A stretch of DNA of 64,000 bases from CBDAUN01 sp965200645 (lineage in GTDB: Bacteria > Pseudomonadota > Gammaproteobacteria > Arenicellales > JAJDZL01), in contig CBDAUN010000003.1 in assembly GCA_965200645.1 (NCBI GenBank), positions 744,001-808,000 on the forward strand, read 5' to 3'. The position numbers and the translations under genes were made by a program. Numbering within the stretch: the first letter of the stretch is position 1; each line of letters starts with the position of its first letter. Under the pieces are notes generated by a model. It had not been told where the DNA came from and did no database searches. It saw nothing but the letters and a program-made list of their open reading frames with translations. This document shows, piece after piece, positions 41,632 to 51,370 of this stretch.

Positions 41632-42660
41632 TCAAATGTGATTCCGTTCTACAAACATCGCATCGCCGTAACTGTAGAACCGAATTCCGTTTTCAATCGC
41701 ATACTGATATGCATGCATCACTCTTGCAGTACCGGCAAAGGCACAAACGAGCATGATCAAAGTTGAACGTGGTAAGTGAAAGTTTGTGATCAATGAATCA
41801 ACAATTTGAAAATCGAATCCCGGTTTGATAAACAACTGAGTTTCTCCAGAATACGGCTTTAACTCACCATCAATCGCGGCAGCCTCCAGTGTTCGAACTG
41901 AGGTAGTCCCCACTGCAATGACTCTAGAACCTCGCTCCTTCGCTGCATTGATGCGCTCACAAGTTAGTGCCGAAATACTGCATCGCTCGCTATGCAGAGT
42001 GTGACTGTCAAATTGACCCTTACGAACGGGAGCAAAAGTTCCGGCCCCGACGTGAAGTGTTAAGTACGCGAATTCAACTCCCTTTTCCTGCAACTCGGCT
42101 ATCAATTGTTCAGAAAAGTGCAGCCCCGCAGTGGGTGCGGCTACCGAGCCTGGGTCGCGTGCGTAAACCGATTGATATCGGTGCAGATCCTCTGATTCTA
42201 CCTTTCGATCAATGTATGGTGGCAGAGGTACAGAACCGTATTGATCGATTACGTCTTCAGCCGAATAACCATTCAGCGAGTTCAAGACGAAAAATTCTCC
42301 TTTGCGACCGTGCATTTCAAACACTTCGCTGTTATTGATAAGCACTTTGTCTCCACTTCGCAAAGCCTTGCGAGATTTCACCTGCGCAAGAATTTGTGAG
42401 GATGTAAGAATCCGCTCGACCAGCAGTTCCAATTTACCACCCGTATGCTTACGCCCCTTAAGTCTGGCACGAATGACTTTACTGTCATTGCATACAAGAA
42501 GGTCGTCAGAACGAAGTACTTCAGTCAACTGAGCAAACTTTAAATCTTCAATTTGTTGATTGTCCTTCACCACGAGTAAACGACTATCCGTTCGCTCACT
42601 GGTAGGGAATTGAGCGATCCGTTGCTGAGGTAGATGAAAATCGAATTCTGTAGAATCCAA
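41632..42660 (-). CDS. queA: tRNA preQ1 34 S-adenosylmethionine ribosyltransferase-isomerase
   Basis: QueA adds the epoxycyclopentanediol part to preQ1 in queuosine synthesis at tRNA position 34. The 342-residue protein has the N terminus FDFHLPQQRIAQFPTSERTDSRLLVV, the middle region LLVCNDSKVIRARLKGRK, SVAAPTAGLHFSEQLI, LHVGAGTFAPVRKG, and C-terminal VDSLITNFHLPRSTLIMLVCAFAG. The length is the family norm. It is flanked by unrelated genes; tgt is not in the window. Confidence 0.96.
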   Translation of the reverse strand: MDSTEFDFHLPQQRIAQFPTSERTDSRLLVVKDNQQIEDLKFAQLTEVLRSDDLLVCNDSKVIRARLKGRKHTGGKLELLVERILTSSQILAQVKSRKALRSGDKVLINNSEVFEMHGRKGEFFVLNSLNGYSAEDVIDQYGSVPLPPYIDRKVESEDLHRYQSVYARDPGSVAAPTAGLHFSEQLIAELQEKGVEFAYLTLHVGAGTFAPVRKGQFDSHTLHSERCSISALTCERINAAKERGSRVIAVGTTSVRTLEAAAIDGELKPYSGETQLFIKPGFDFQIVDSLITNFHLPRSTLIMLVCAFAGTARVMHAYQYAIENGIRFYSYGDAMFVERNHI

Positions 42661-42685
42661 TTGCTACAAATGAAGTAATGAAAAT

Positions 42686-43525
42686 TTAATCAAGTTGTGG
42701 ACTGTTTGGATTTAAGGCCCACTCGGTCCAAGAACCATCATAGAGTCGGAGGGAATCTTGACGTACCTGAAAGATTGCAAGAAGTAAAATCGCTGCGGTA
42801 ACACCGGAGCCGCATGTCGTTACAATTGGAATGGATGGGGCTAAATTCAGATGTTCTAGCTTTGAAGAAATTTCTTCGGTCCCAATTATTTTTCCATCAC
42901 CACCAATGACATCAGCATAGTGCAGATTCAAACTGCCAGGGATATTGCCGCCTCGTAATCCGGGTCTCGGCTCCGGTTCCGCACCGCTGAATCGCGATGG
43001 CGAACGAGCATCAAGCAAGTTAAACGCATCAATGCATAAGTTTTCGGATAGTTCCTTCCATTCGATAATGTCTTGCTTGGGTGCCTGCGCCGTAAAGTTT
43101 CCGAGCTCAGTCTGAGGCTCTCCAGCTTCCATCGTACCTCCATGCTTTTCCCATTCTTTCAAACCACCATTGAGAACTTGTACATCATCATGACCGAATG
43201 ACCTAAACATCCACCAAACTCGAGCAGATGCGAGGTAGTTTGTACGGTCGTATATTATCAAACGGTTGTCTGAAGAGATTCCCAGATTTTCGACGCATTG
43301 CTCAAACCTCTCTACGGTCGGATACATGTGAGGTAGGGAACTCGAGGGATCTGCAACTTCGTCAATGTCAAAATAGACAGCACCTGGAAGGTGCTTAGAC
43401 TTATAGATTTCACGACCGTTTTCAGGTACGTTGGGTAAGTACCACGTAGCATCGACGAATCTAGTGTTGTTGTCATCGAGCCTAAGTAAGGCATCTGTTG
43501 CATCTATCAATGGAGAGATTTTCAT
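42686..43525 (-). CDS. sseA: Sulfurtransferase (3-mercaptopyruvate sulfurtransferase type)
   Basis: This is a two-domain rhodanese-fold enzyme of 279 residues. The N-terminal domain has FVDATWYLPN and HLPGAVYFDIDEVADPSSSLPHMYP; the active loop TTCGSGVTAAIL in the second domain carries the catalytic Cys238. CGSGVTA is the loop of mercaptopyruvate sulfurtransferases, whereas thiosulfate-type enzymes usually have a different loop. It is 25 bases upstream of queA on the same strand. Confidence 0.9.
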   Translation of the reverse strand: MKISPLIDATDALLRLDDNNTRFVDATWYLPNVPENGREIYKSKHLPGAVYFDIDEVADPSSSLPHMYPTVERFEQCVENLGISSDNRLIIYDRTNYLASARVWWMFRSFGHDDVQVLNGGLKEWEKHGGTMEAGEPQTELGNFTAQAPKQDIIEWKELSENLCIDAFNLLDARSPSRFSGAEPEPRPGLRGGNIPGSLNLHYADVIGGDGKIIGTEEISSKLEHLNLAPSIPIVTTCGSGVTAAILLLAIFQVRQDSLRLYDGSWTEWALNPNSPQLD

Positions 43526-43609
43526 CGGTTTAAATTGGTGGTTGGATTAGTTTGTTGAATTGTACTGTCATTGACTAGCACATTTAGAGCAACATCAATG
43601 TGTTTGCAA

Positions 43610-44965
43610 TCATGCTGGTTCCGCATCCCGTTCAATCTTGGGATACCACATTGCCAAAGTTGCACCTCTTACTACCATGAAAACCAATAAGGCGAACCAC
43701 AAACCATGATTGTGAAAAGAAGTGTAGCCAAAATACGCAACCGGAAGAAAGGCTGCGAAAGAAATGAACATGCTATTTCTCATTTCAACAGTGCGAGTGG
43801 TTCCAATATAGACTCCATCGAAGAAAAATGGCCACACACAAATCAGCGGTGCTATTGTCATCCACAATAGATATTGCCCTGCAGCTAACTTCACCTCTTC
43901 GATGCTGGTAATTAAACTGACTATAGCGGAACCAAAGACTGCGTACACAATACAAAAAATCACTGCCACTACAACAGACCAACCCATCGTCGTTACGACA
44001 TACCGACGCATCATTGATCTATTCTTGGCGCCATAGGCATTTCCGACCAAGGCTTCCGCTGCGTGTGCGAAACCATCTAACCCATATGCAAGAAGTGTCA
44101 TCATGTGAAGCAAAATGGCATTGGCAGCCAAAATAATTTCTCCACTACGTGCACTCAACCACATAAACAAAAGAAAAGTAATTTCGATGCATAGAGTACG
44201 GATGAAAATATTAATGTTTACAGTGGCTAAGGCAATCAGTCTATTTTTTTGAAAAATTGGTAACTTTACTAATTCGGATACTGGAATCTTTAAAACTCGA
44301 AAAGTAAGCCAAAGCCCTACAATGAAAGTCGTCATTTCGCTCAGCAAAGTCGCGGCAGCCACACCTTTCACGGACCAACCTAAACCGAGAACGAAAACAA
44401 CATCCAATATGATGTTCATGCCGTTCAGTAGAAACACCAATACCAAGGTCATCCGCATCCTTTGCAGTCCGAAGAAAAGACCCAGTATGACTAAATTTGC
44501 TAAAGCAAAAACGACACCCCAAATTCTGATGTCAAAATAATCGTTTGCATGTCTTTCAACTTCTTGTGATGCCTCAAAAATATGAAATACTATTGCACTA
44601 AACGGCGCTTGAAGAAGGATGAGCACAAGCCCAACAGTGAGAGCAAAACCGAATCCCCGCATCGCAACAGTAGCGACTTCCTTGTGATTTTGAGCTCCAA
44701 ACGCCTGAGCAACAAACCCGGTGGTACCCATTCTTAGAAATCCGAACATCCAATAAACCGTGCTGAACACCAACGCGCCCAGTGCAACGGCTCCGATGTA
44801 AGCAGGATTTGGAAGATGCCCAACCACTGCGGTATCCACAATACCTGTCAATGGAATACTTAAGTTTGCCAAGATAACCGGCCAACTAAGATCTAGTATC
44901 CTAATGTTCCAGTTCAGTTGCTCCCTAGAAATATTGGGAATTATTCGCATAGCAATAACAACCAC
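43610..44965 (-). CDS. MATE-family multidrug/sodium efflux transporter (DinF-like)
   Basis: This 451-residue membrane protein has about twelve predicted membrane spans. The N-terminal pattern IRILDLSWPVILANLSIPLTGIVDTAVVGHLPN, followed by RMGTTGFVAQAFGAQ, matches the DinF branch of MATE exporters. The C-terminal half repeats the fold with DGFAHAAEALVGNAYGAKN. It is likely to export organic cations or toxic compounds. A plus-strand tRNA gene lies just beyond its 5' end. Confidence 0.87.
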   Translation of the reverse strand: MVVIAMRIIPNISREQLNWNIRILDLSWPVILANLSIPLTGIVDTAVVGHLPNPAYIGAVALGALVFSTVYWMFGFLRMGTTGFVAQAFGAQNHKEVATVAMRGFGFALTVGLVLILLQAPFSAIVFHIFEASQEVERHANDYFDIRIWGVVFALANLVILGLFFGLQRMRMTLVLVFLLNGMNIILDVVFVLGLGWSVKGVAAATLLSEMTTFIVGLWLTFRVLKIPVSELVKLPIFQKNRLIALATVNINIFIRTLCIEITFLLFMWLSARSGEIILAANAILLHMMTLLAYGLDGFAHAAEALVGNAYGAKNRSMMRRYVVTTMGWSVVVAVIFCIVYAVFGSAIVSLITSIEEVKLAAGQYLLWMTIAPLICVWPFFFDGVYIGTTRTVEMRNSMFISFAAFLPVAYFGYTSFHNHGLWFALLVFMVVRGATLAMWYPKIERDAEPA

Positions 44966-45020
44966 AGATGAGCAAAAGATCAGGAATGAATTACAATACT
45001 GTGCGATTCAATTGGTGTTC

Positions 45021-45108
45021 GCCGGGGTGGCGAAATTTGGCAGACGCACCGGATTCAAAATCCGGCGGTGGAGACACCGTGAGAGTTCGAGTCTCTCCCT
45101 CGGCACCA
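45021..45108 (+). tRNA. tRNA-Leu (anticodon CAA)
   Basis: The gene folds as an 88-nt type II tRNA. The acceptor GCCGGGG pairs with CCTCGGC (one G-U); the anticodon arm CCGGATT-CAA-AATCCGG has CAA; a long variable arm (GGTG..CACC) follows, then the T-arm GAGAG-TTCGAGT-CTCTC. The 3' end ACCA is encoded. The long variable arm and CAA anticodon identify tRNA-Leu reading UUG. Confidence 0.96.
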
Positions 45109-45131
45109 AATTCAGTCTTTAAATTTTTCCT

Positions 45132-45731
45132 ATGAAGTTACTTTTTGATCTGTTCCCAGTCATCTTGTTCTTTGTCGCATACAAGATGTATGACATTTTC
45201 GTGGCAACAGGTGTAGCTATTGCCGCTTCGGTTGTTCAACTCGCTGTATTTTGGTTTAGGCATCGTCGCTTTGAAACGATGCATGTCGTGACTTTGTGTG
45301 CGCTCGTTGTTTTCGGAGGTATGACCCTCGTATTACGAGACCCAGTGTTCATCAAATGGAAGACTACCATCGTCAACTGGATTTTCGCTGCAATAATATT
45401 GTATTCGCAGTTTTTCACAAGCCGAACTGTCATGGAAACTTTGCTAGGTTCTAAAATGCATCTTCCCACACCGGCTTGGCGTTCTATGAACCTAAGTTGG
45501 GGCTTGTTCTTTACCTTTATTGGTGCACTAAATATCTACGTCGCCTTCTATTTCGGGTTGGAGTTAGATGAGGCACGTAGAGAAGAAATTTGGGTAAATT
45601 TCAAAGTTTTTGGTGTGATCGGACTCACGCTGGTCTTTATGGTGTTCCAAATTTTTCGTATCTACAAATACTTGAATCAAGACAACCCGAATGATTCCAG
45701 TGGAACCCCAGACGATATCAAACCAAATTAG
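45132..45731 (+). CDS. yciB: Inner-membrane septation protein YciB
   Basis: YciB (IspZ/intracellular septation protein A) is a multi-span inner-membrane protein linked to cell-envelope synthesis. The 199 residues show the family opening MKLLFDLFPVILFFVAYKM, ASVVQLAVFWFRHRRFE, LRDPVFIKWKTTIVNWIFAAIIL, and AWRSMNLSWGLFFTFIGALNIYVAF. It lies 23 bases after tRNA-Leu on the same strand and converges with ispH. Confidence 0.92.
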   Translation: MKLLFDLFPVILFFVAYKMYDIFVATGVAIAASVVQLAVFWFRHRRFETMHVVTLCALVVFGGMTLVLRDPVFIKWKTTIVNWIFAAIILYSQFFTSRTVMETLLGSKMHLPTPAWRSMNLSWGLFFTFIGALNIYVAFYFGLELDEARREEIWVNFKVFGVIGLTLVFMVFQIFRIYKYLNQDNPNDSSGTPDDIKPN

Positions 45732-45860
45732 ACCAATTCAGTTTCTTTAGCAGTTCAACCAGAGGAATAACTTCTAACAGCCGCATGCCCAATGACATGT
45801 GGTCTTACGAGTTTAGTGGATTTTGCGACCGAATTATGAGGAAAGCAACACAAATTGAAG

Positions 45861-46799
45861 CTAACCCGCTGATGCAGACTCTCGTAAGGCGGAAGGAAGT
45901 TTGAACTTAACAGTTTCGGTAATTCCCTTCATTGTCGAAATATTCAAGTCGGTGATTTTTCTCAACCGTTCAATTACATTTTGAACCAACTCCTCTGGAG
46001 TTGAGGCACCAGCGGATATTCCGACGACATCGACTCCCTCAAACCAACTCGGGTCAATTTGATTCGGATCATCTACCAGACGACTCCTCACCCCAGCATC
46101 TTTACCAACTTCACACAAGCGATTGGAGTTTGAACTGTTCTGTGCGCCAACGACAATGATGAAATCAACCTTTGAGGCAAGCTCACGAATGGCAACTTGA
46201 CGATTTTGTGTGGCATAGCAAATATCGTTGATATCGGGTCCGGTAATCTTTGGAAATCGTTTTATTAGTGCTTCAATGACTTCCCTTGTGTCATCGATGG
46301 ACAACGTAGTCTGTGTAATGTAAGCAATCTTGCTTGGGTCCTTTACCTTTAAAGATGCAACATCTTCAACATTGCCAACTAAGTGAATCAATCCATCGAT
46401 CTGACCCAACGTTCCTTCAACTTCAGGATGATTTTCATGTCCAATTAATACAATTTCGCAACCCCTCTTTGAGAATCTCTGACCTTCCTTATGAACCTTA
46501 GTCACGAGTGGGCAGGTTGCGTCTATCGAGTTCAAGCCAAACTTTTCAGCATCGCTTTCAACTTTTCTGGATACGCCGTGAGCGCTAAAGACTGTAATAG
46601 CACCTTCCGGCACCTGATCAATTTCTTCAACAAACCGCACACCTTTAGCTTTTAATGTTTCGACGACTCGACGATTGTGGACGATTTCGTGTTTTACATA
46701 TATGGGTGGTCCATATTGCTCCAGTGCTACTTCAACAATTTGAATGGCGCGTTCTACGCCAGCACAGAATCCTCGAGGTTGAGCTAATATTACTTTCAT
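45861..46799 (-). CDS. ispH: 4-hydroxy-3-methylbut-2-enyl diphosphate reductase
   Basis: IspH is the last enzyme of the MEP pathway and forms IPP and DMAPP with a 4Fe-4S cluster. The 312-residue protein has the three cluster cysteines in GFCAGVERAI (Cys12), IDATCPLVTKVH and NDICYATQNRQ. Other motifs are VHNRRVV and the SSNSNRL segment. It is about 108 bases downstream of the squalene-synthase-like gene on the same strand, linking precursor supply and C30 formation. Confidence 0.96.
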   Translation of the reverse strand: MKVILAQPRGFCAGVERAIQIVEVALEQYGPPIYVKHEIVHNRRVVETLKAKGVRFVEEIDQVPEGAITVFSAHGVSRKVESDAEKFGLNSIDATCPLVTKVHKEGQRFSKRGCEIVLIGHENHPEVEGTLGQIDGLIHLVGNVEDVASLKVKDPSKIAYITQTTLSIDDTREVIEALIKRFPKITGPDINDICYATQNRQVAIRELASKVDFIIVVGAQNSSNSNRLCEVGKDAGVRSRLVDDPNQIDPSWFEGVDVVGISAGASTPEELVQNVIERLRKITDLNISTMKGITETVKFKLPSALRESASAG

Positions 46800-46907
46800 A
46801 ATTTTTGCTAGCCCTAATTAGTTATATAACGATTTCAAGTATTGTACTATACGAGATGCTGAGACTCATTTTACATGACTTGTATTCAAACAAACTGACA
46901 TCATCAC

Positions 46908-47948
46908 CTACACTGTGGCATTTGGCAGTGACCTTGCTGTTGAGTTGAAAAAAAACTTCAATACTTGGTCAAAACGAGAAAATGTACTGGTAAGGTACAC
47001 CACCATCCAAACAGACCTTCGCGAAATCTTAACTTCATCTCCACTTTGAAAAGTTGGGTTTGCATGAATGCGTCGCAGCGTCAATACTGCCATCCCAAGG
47101 GCCCATAAACAATGTTTGCGTATTCCCACTTCGTGCGACGGTATGATTAGTATGTACTTCATAGCGTTCGCCAAGTGTCCGCGTGTAATACCTATCAACT
47201 CATTCAAACCCTTAATAAAATTAAAATTGCTCTGGCTGGTTTGAAGGGAGCGAACATCAAAATTTGAAGCGAGAAAAATATCGCGCGGCAACCAACATGC
47301 ACCTCTTTTCTGGTCATCCCAAATATCCTTGATGATATTGGTCATCTGTAGTGCCTGTCCGAAAGATACTGCCAGCATAAACAGCTCGTCTCGTCTCTCG
47401 TTGATTTCCGGGGAATAGTCGCAAAATAACTCCGTTAGCATTTCCCCGACCACTCCCGCAACGTAGTAGCAGTAATTATCAAGCTGCTTTAAATTTTCCA
47501 ATCCATCCAACGAAGCGTCCTTTTGAAAATCCGCCATACCACGAGACATAATGCGTACACAGCGTTCGAGTGCCTGACGCTGGGTTGGATTAAAACTGTG
47601 AGTTAGTCTGATAACTTTAGTTGCATTGGCAATCAAATCTCGTTCGTATGCAGAACTGCTAGTGGAAAGATAACCGCTAAGGTTCAGCGAAAATTCATCG
47701 GCTGGATGAGTGCCAGCAACTACTTCGATCCAGCGTTCGGAAAACTCATGTTTGGAATCAAGAGATAATCCAGGGTCGTCTTCAATGGTGTCCATGATAC
47801 GGCACAGCAAGTACGCATTCCCTATTACAACGCTCAACTCATCCGGAAGTGTCGGAATAGTGAGCGCAAAGGTGCGTGATACCCCCTGGAGTATGCGAAC
47901 CTGATACTCTAAATCGGTAGATTGCGATTGATTTCTCGAATTTGTCAT
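46908..47948 (-). CDS. Squalene/phytoene synthase family enzyme (squalene-synthase-like)
   Basis: This 346-residue protein couples two prenyl diphosphates head to head. The two Asp-rich motifs are DTIEDD (from about residue 53) and DIWDDQKRG; the N terminus has LQGVSRTFALTIPTLPDELS and the middle has YCYYVAGVVGEMLTELF. It resembles the classic squalene synthase type more than the HpnC/HpnD pair used for hopanoids. Product identity (squalene versus dehydrosqualene or phytoene) is not decided. It follows acnA by 44 bases; no cyclase gene is in the window. Confidence 0.83.
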   Translation of the reverse strand: MTNSRNQSQSTDLEYQVRILQGVSRTFALTIPTLPDELSVVIGNAYLLCRIMDTIEDDPGLSLDSKHEFSERWIEVVAGTHPADEFSLNLSGYLSTSSSAYERDLIANATKVIRLTHSFNPTQRQALERCVRIMSRGMADFQKDASLDGLENLKQLDNYCYYVAGVVGEMLTELFCDYSPEINERRDELFMLAVSFGQALQMTNIIKDIWDDQKRGACWLPRDIFLASNFDVRSLQTSQSNFNFIKGLNELIGITRGHLANAMKYILIIPSHEVGIRKHCLWALGMAVLTLRRIHANPTFQSGDEVKISRRSVWMVVYLTSTFSRFDQVLKFFFNSTARSLPNATV

Positions 47949-47992
47949 GTAAACAAAATTGTACTAAATTCGTTTGCCCACTGCTGAGATTG

Positions 47993-50701
47993 CTACATCG
48001 AACCGTCCGCCAACCTATCCATGGGTGCTTGAGAACCGGAAAGTTGACGGATAATGTATCTAAGAATTCCTCTATTGATATAGTAATCCCACTCTCTCGG
48101 TGTCTCAATTCGAACCAGTACATTGAAATTGATCCGCGAGCCATCATTTCTAGTCGCATTGACCGTCAATTCCTTAACACCAACTTCAATGCCTTCGATA
48201 TGATAGACTTCCTCACCTGTCAAATTCAAAGTTCGGCGATTTTCTCCGGGCATGAATCTCAGTGGAATAATCCCCATACCCACAAGATTTTGGCGATGGA
48301 TTCGTTCATAACTTTCAGCGATTACCGCCTTTACGCCAAGCAAAGACGGTCCCTTTGCTGCCCAGTCCCTTGAAGATCCGGAACCGTATTCTGCGCCTGC
48401 AACAATGATTAACGGCACTCGTTGATTTTTGTATAGCATAGCAGCGGGGTAAATTGGCATAATTTCGCCCGTGGGATGGTGCTTAGTCCACCCGCCTTCC
48501 TTACCTTCTGCCATCTCGTTGTTTAGCCGAATATTCGCAAAAGTACCTCTAGCCATTACTTCATGGTTCCCCCTACGGGACCCATAGGAATTGAAGTCAC
48601 CAACACTGACGCCCTCTTCCATCAAATAAGTTCCAGCTGGACTATCGGGCATGATGGAACCAGCCGGTGAAATGTGGTCAGTAGTAATGCTGTCACCAAG
48701 CACGGCTAAAGCACGCGCCCCACGAATCTGTTCGATCTGATCCGGCGCGCGACGCATATTTTCAAAGTAAGGGGGTTTTCGAATGTAAGTTGATTGATTG
48801 TTCCAGTCATAACAACTAGACATCGTCACTGGAATTTTGGTCCAGTTTTTATCACCCTTGAAAACGTCCATGTAGCTTGAGCGAAACATGGTTTCATCAA
48901 TTGATGATTGAATGATAGTTTCTATCTCCGTAGAACTTGGCCACAAGTCGCTAAGGTATACATTCTGCCCATCGCTGCCAGCACCTAGCGGGTCGTTATA
49001 TAGGTCAACATTCATTGTACCTGCTAAGGCGTAAGCAACTACTAATGGCGGCGAAGCAAGAAAATTCATCTTTACCTGTGGGTGCACTCTACCTTCAAAA
49101 TTGCGATTGCCAGACAGCACTGATGAAACAATTAAATTTTCATCCTTTATTGCGGCCGCTAACTCAGTTGGTAGGGGTCCGCTATTGCCTATGCATGTTG
49201 TACATCCATAACCCACCACGGAAAAACCAAGTTCCTCAAGTGGTTCAAGCAAATTGGATTTGACCAAGTACTCGGTTACAACTTGAGAGCCCGGTGCTAA
49301 AGAAGTCTTTACCCAAGGTTTGACCTGCAAACCGGCAGCAACTGCCTTTTTTGCCAGTAAGCCGGCAGCAACTACCACTGATGGGTTGGAAGTGTTTGTG
49401 CAGCTGGTAATCGCTGCGACGACAATGTCCCCATCAGTCACCGTTGCAGATTCTTCGCCAAACTTCACTTCAGCCGAATGAGCTTTACCTTGCTGAACTA
49501 CATTCAGGTGATCCTTCACACTGGCAGATGCTTCCTTCAGTGTAAGTCGGTCCTGAGGTCGCTTAGGCCCGGCAATACTGGGAACGATTGTTGAAAGATC
49601 CAGCTTCAGGTTTTCGTCAAACTTGACCGCCGATTTTTGGCCGGATTTTCGATACAGAAATTGATGTCGGGCATATTCCTCGACCAATTGACATTGCTTT
49701 TCAGTCCGGCCCGTTAGCCTCAAGTAACTCAGTGTATTTGAGTCAATCGGAAAAATGCCGCAGGTTGCACCGTATTCAGGAGCCATGTTGGAAATAGTAG
49801 CTTGATCAGATACCGAAAGGTTGTCAAGACCATCTCCGTAAAATTCTACAATCTTACCCACGACGCCATGCTTACGGAGAATTTCAACTATGGCGAGTAC
49901 CAAATCAGTAGCGGTCGAACCTTCCGCCAACGAACCCACAAGTTCAAAACCCACAATCTTGGGTAGTAGCATCGCTATAGATTGGCCTAACATCGCGGCT
50001 TCGGCCTCGATTCCGCCGACGCCCCAGCCTAGCACACCGATCCCATTAATCATTGTGGTGTGGGAATCCGTCCCAACGACGGTATCTGGATATGCCTGGG
50101 TAACCCCGTCAACCGTTTTGTGGAAGACGACATTGGCTAAGTATTCTAAGTTTACCTGATGAACGATTCCGGTTGAGGGTGGAACAACACTAAAGTTAGC
50201 AAAGCTGTTTTGACCCCACCGCAAAAATGCATAACGTTCTGTATTACGCCGATATTCAAGTACAGAATTCAAATCAATCGCATTCGATGACCCGAAGTGA
50301 TCTACCATGACAGAATGGTCAATGACGAGGTCTGTTCGAATGCTGGGGTTTATTGACTTTGGATCGTGTCCAAATTCCGCCATCGCATCTCTCATGGCTG
50401 CCAGGTCCACCACCGCCGGCACACCAGTAAAATCCTGCATCAGAACACGTGCTGGTTTGAACCCGATTTGCAACTCAAGATTTTGTGCGGGTTTCCATCC
50501 AGCTACGGCTGCTACTTGTTCCTTGGTTACGTCTTTGCCGTCTTCATTCCTAAGCAGATTTTCCAATAGAATTTTGATTGAATATGGATGACTATCAACA
50601 GGGTAGTCTTCGGCTAGTTTTTGCAAGGAGTAAATTTCATACTCTTGCTTGTTCACTTCCAGTTGTGTCTTTGTATTAAAACTATTCAGCATATGCGACA
50701 A
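47993..50701 (-). CDS. acnA: Aconitate hydratase A
   Basis: AcnA interconverts citrate and isocitrate in the TCA cycle. The 902-residue protein is the standard length. It shows PGTDSHTTMINGIGVLGWGVGGIEAEAAMLGQ-type residues, the cluster cysteines in AITSCTNTSNPS and GYGCTTCIGNSGPLP, AVLGDSITTDHISPAGSI, and AGAEYGSGSSRDWAAKGPSLLGVKAVIAESYERIHRQNLVGMGIIPL. Upstream on the same strand is only pseudogene debris, so it probably has its own promoter. Confidence 0.97.
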   Translation of the reverse strand: MSHMLNSFNTKTQLEVNKQEYEIYSLQKLAEDYPVDSHPYSIKILLENLLRNEDGKDVTKEQVAAVAGWKPAQNLELQIGFKPARVLMQDFTGVPAVVDLAAMRDAMAEFGHDPKSINPSIRTDLVIDHSVMVDHFGSSNAIDLNSVLEYRRNTERYAFLRWGQNSFANFSVVPPSTGIVHQVNLEYLANVVFHKTVDGVTQAYPDTVVGTDSHTTMINGIGVLGWGVGGIEAEAAMLGQSIAMLLPKIVGFELVGSLAEGSTATDLVLAIVEILRKHGVVGKIVEFYGDGLDNLSVSDQATISNMAPEYGATCGIFPIDSNTLSYLRLTGRTEKQCQLVEEYARHQFLYRKSGQKSAVKFDENLKLDLSTIVPSIAGPKRPQDRLTLKEASASVKDHLNVVQQGKAHSAEVKFGEESATVTDGDIVVAAITSCTNTSNPSVVVAAGLLAKKAVAAGLQVKPWVKTSLAPGSQVVTEYLVKSNLLEPLEELGFSVVGYGCTTCIGNSGPLPTELAAAIKDENLIVSSVLSGNRNFEGRVHPQVKMNFLASPPLVVAYALAGTMNVDLYNDPLGAGSDGQNVYLSDLWPSSTEIETIIQSSIDETMFRSSYMDVFKGDKNWTKIPVTMSSCYDWNNQSTYIRKPPYFENMRRAPDQIEQIRGARALAVLGDSITTDHISPAGSIMPDSPAGTYLMEEGVSVGDFNSYGSRRGNHEVMARGTFANIRLNNEMAEGKEGGWTKHHPTGEIMPIYPAAMLYKNQRVPLIIVAGAEYGSGSSRDWAAKGPSLLGVKAVIAESYERIHRQNLVGMGIIPLRFMPGENRRTLNLTGEEVYHIEGIEVGVKELTVNATRNDGSRINFNVLVRIETPREWDYYINRGILRYIIRQLSGSQAPMDRLADGSM

Positions 50702-50834
50702 GATCCTGCTAGATGCTCAATGTAATTGAGGCTCTTTTAATGATGTGGGTAAAGTTGCTATAGCATCAGTCATTATAATTTAAAGCAACAAAATATAGAC
50801 TGTAGGAGCAACAAATTGCCATCCTCCGGACTGG

Positions 50835-51370
50835 AGTAGTTTAAGGGAACGATACCGCTCACCATAACAAGAATACCGGTTTCGTCGACCCGGTGGATCA
50901 ACCACTGACACGCTTGTTCCAGGTCGAACACTCCCAGCGAGAGGCCTGATCAAAAGTCAGCGTCTTTCGCATCTCGGCCGCAACAGTTTCAGGGGACTCC
51001 TCGACCGATGTGCTACCGACTAAATTGAGTTCCTATTCGCCAGCAATGCGGGCGAAATCCCGATACTAACACTGTCGCTTTAGACAGATTTAATTCATTT
51101 CAAGCAAATTCGGGCTGGGCGTAAGACAGCTTGCGTACCGAAGGTTCGAAAGTCTGGAATGGGAATAACTTTCTTGAGCGGCTTCGAAAGGAACAGATAA
51201 CCGATCGGCACCTGAACGGCGCGAGCAAGTGCCTCTAGCTGCTTTAAGTTGGGTTGATTCTTACCACTCTCCCATTCGGGCAATTTGTTGATCACCACTG
51301 TGAGGTGATCCTGCACGATTCCGTCGCACTCAAGCGCCCAGGATTGACAGGAACTCTGATCTTGGCCCAA
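50835..51370 (-). pseudogene. Decayed XRE-family / ImmA-IrrE protein gene
   Basis: Four minus-strand pieces in changing frames line up with one protein. They are RVPVNPGRL (51357), the helix-turn-helix segment LPEWESGKNQPNLKQLEALARAVQVPIGYLFL with IPIPDFRT, then DFARIAGE-stop-ELNLVGSTSVEESPETVAAEMRKTLTFD (51059), and EQACQWLIHRVDETGILVMVSGIVPLN (50919). The order matches XRE proteins fused to an ImmA/IrrE peptidase. Frames differ between the pieces, an internal TAG is present, and the HEXXH zinc site that should follow is absent. Such genes often pair with a toxin or defence gene. Confidence 0.78.
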
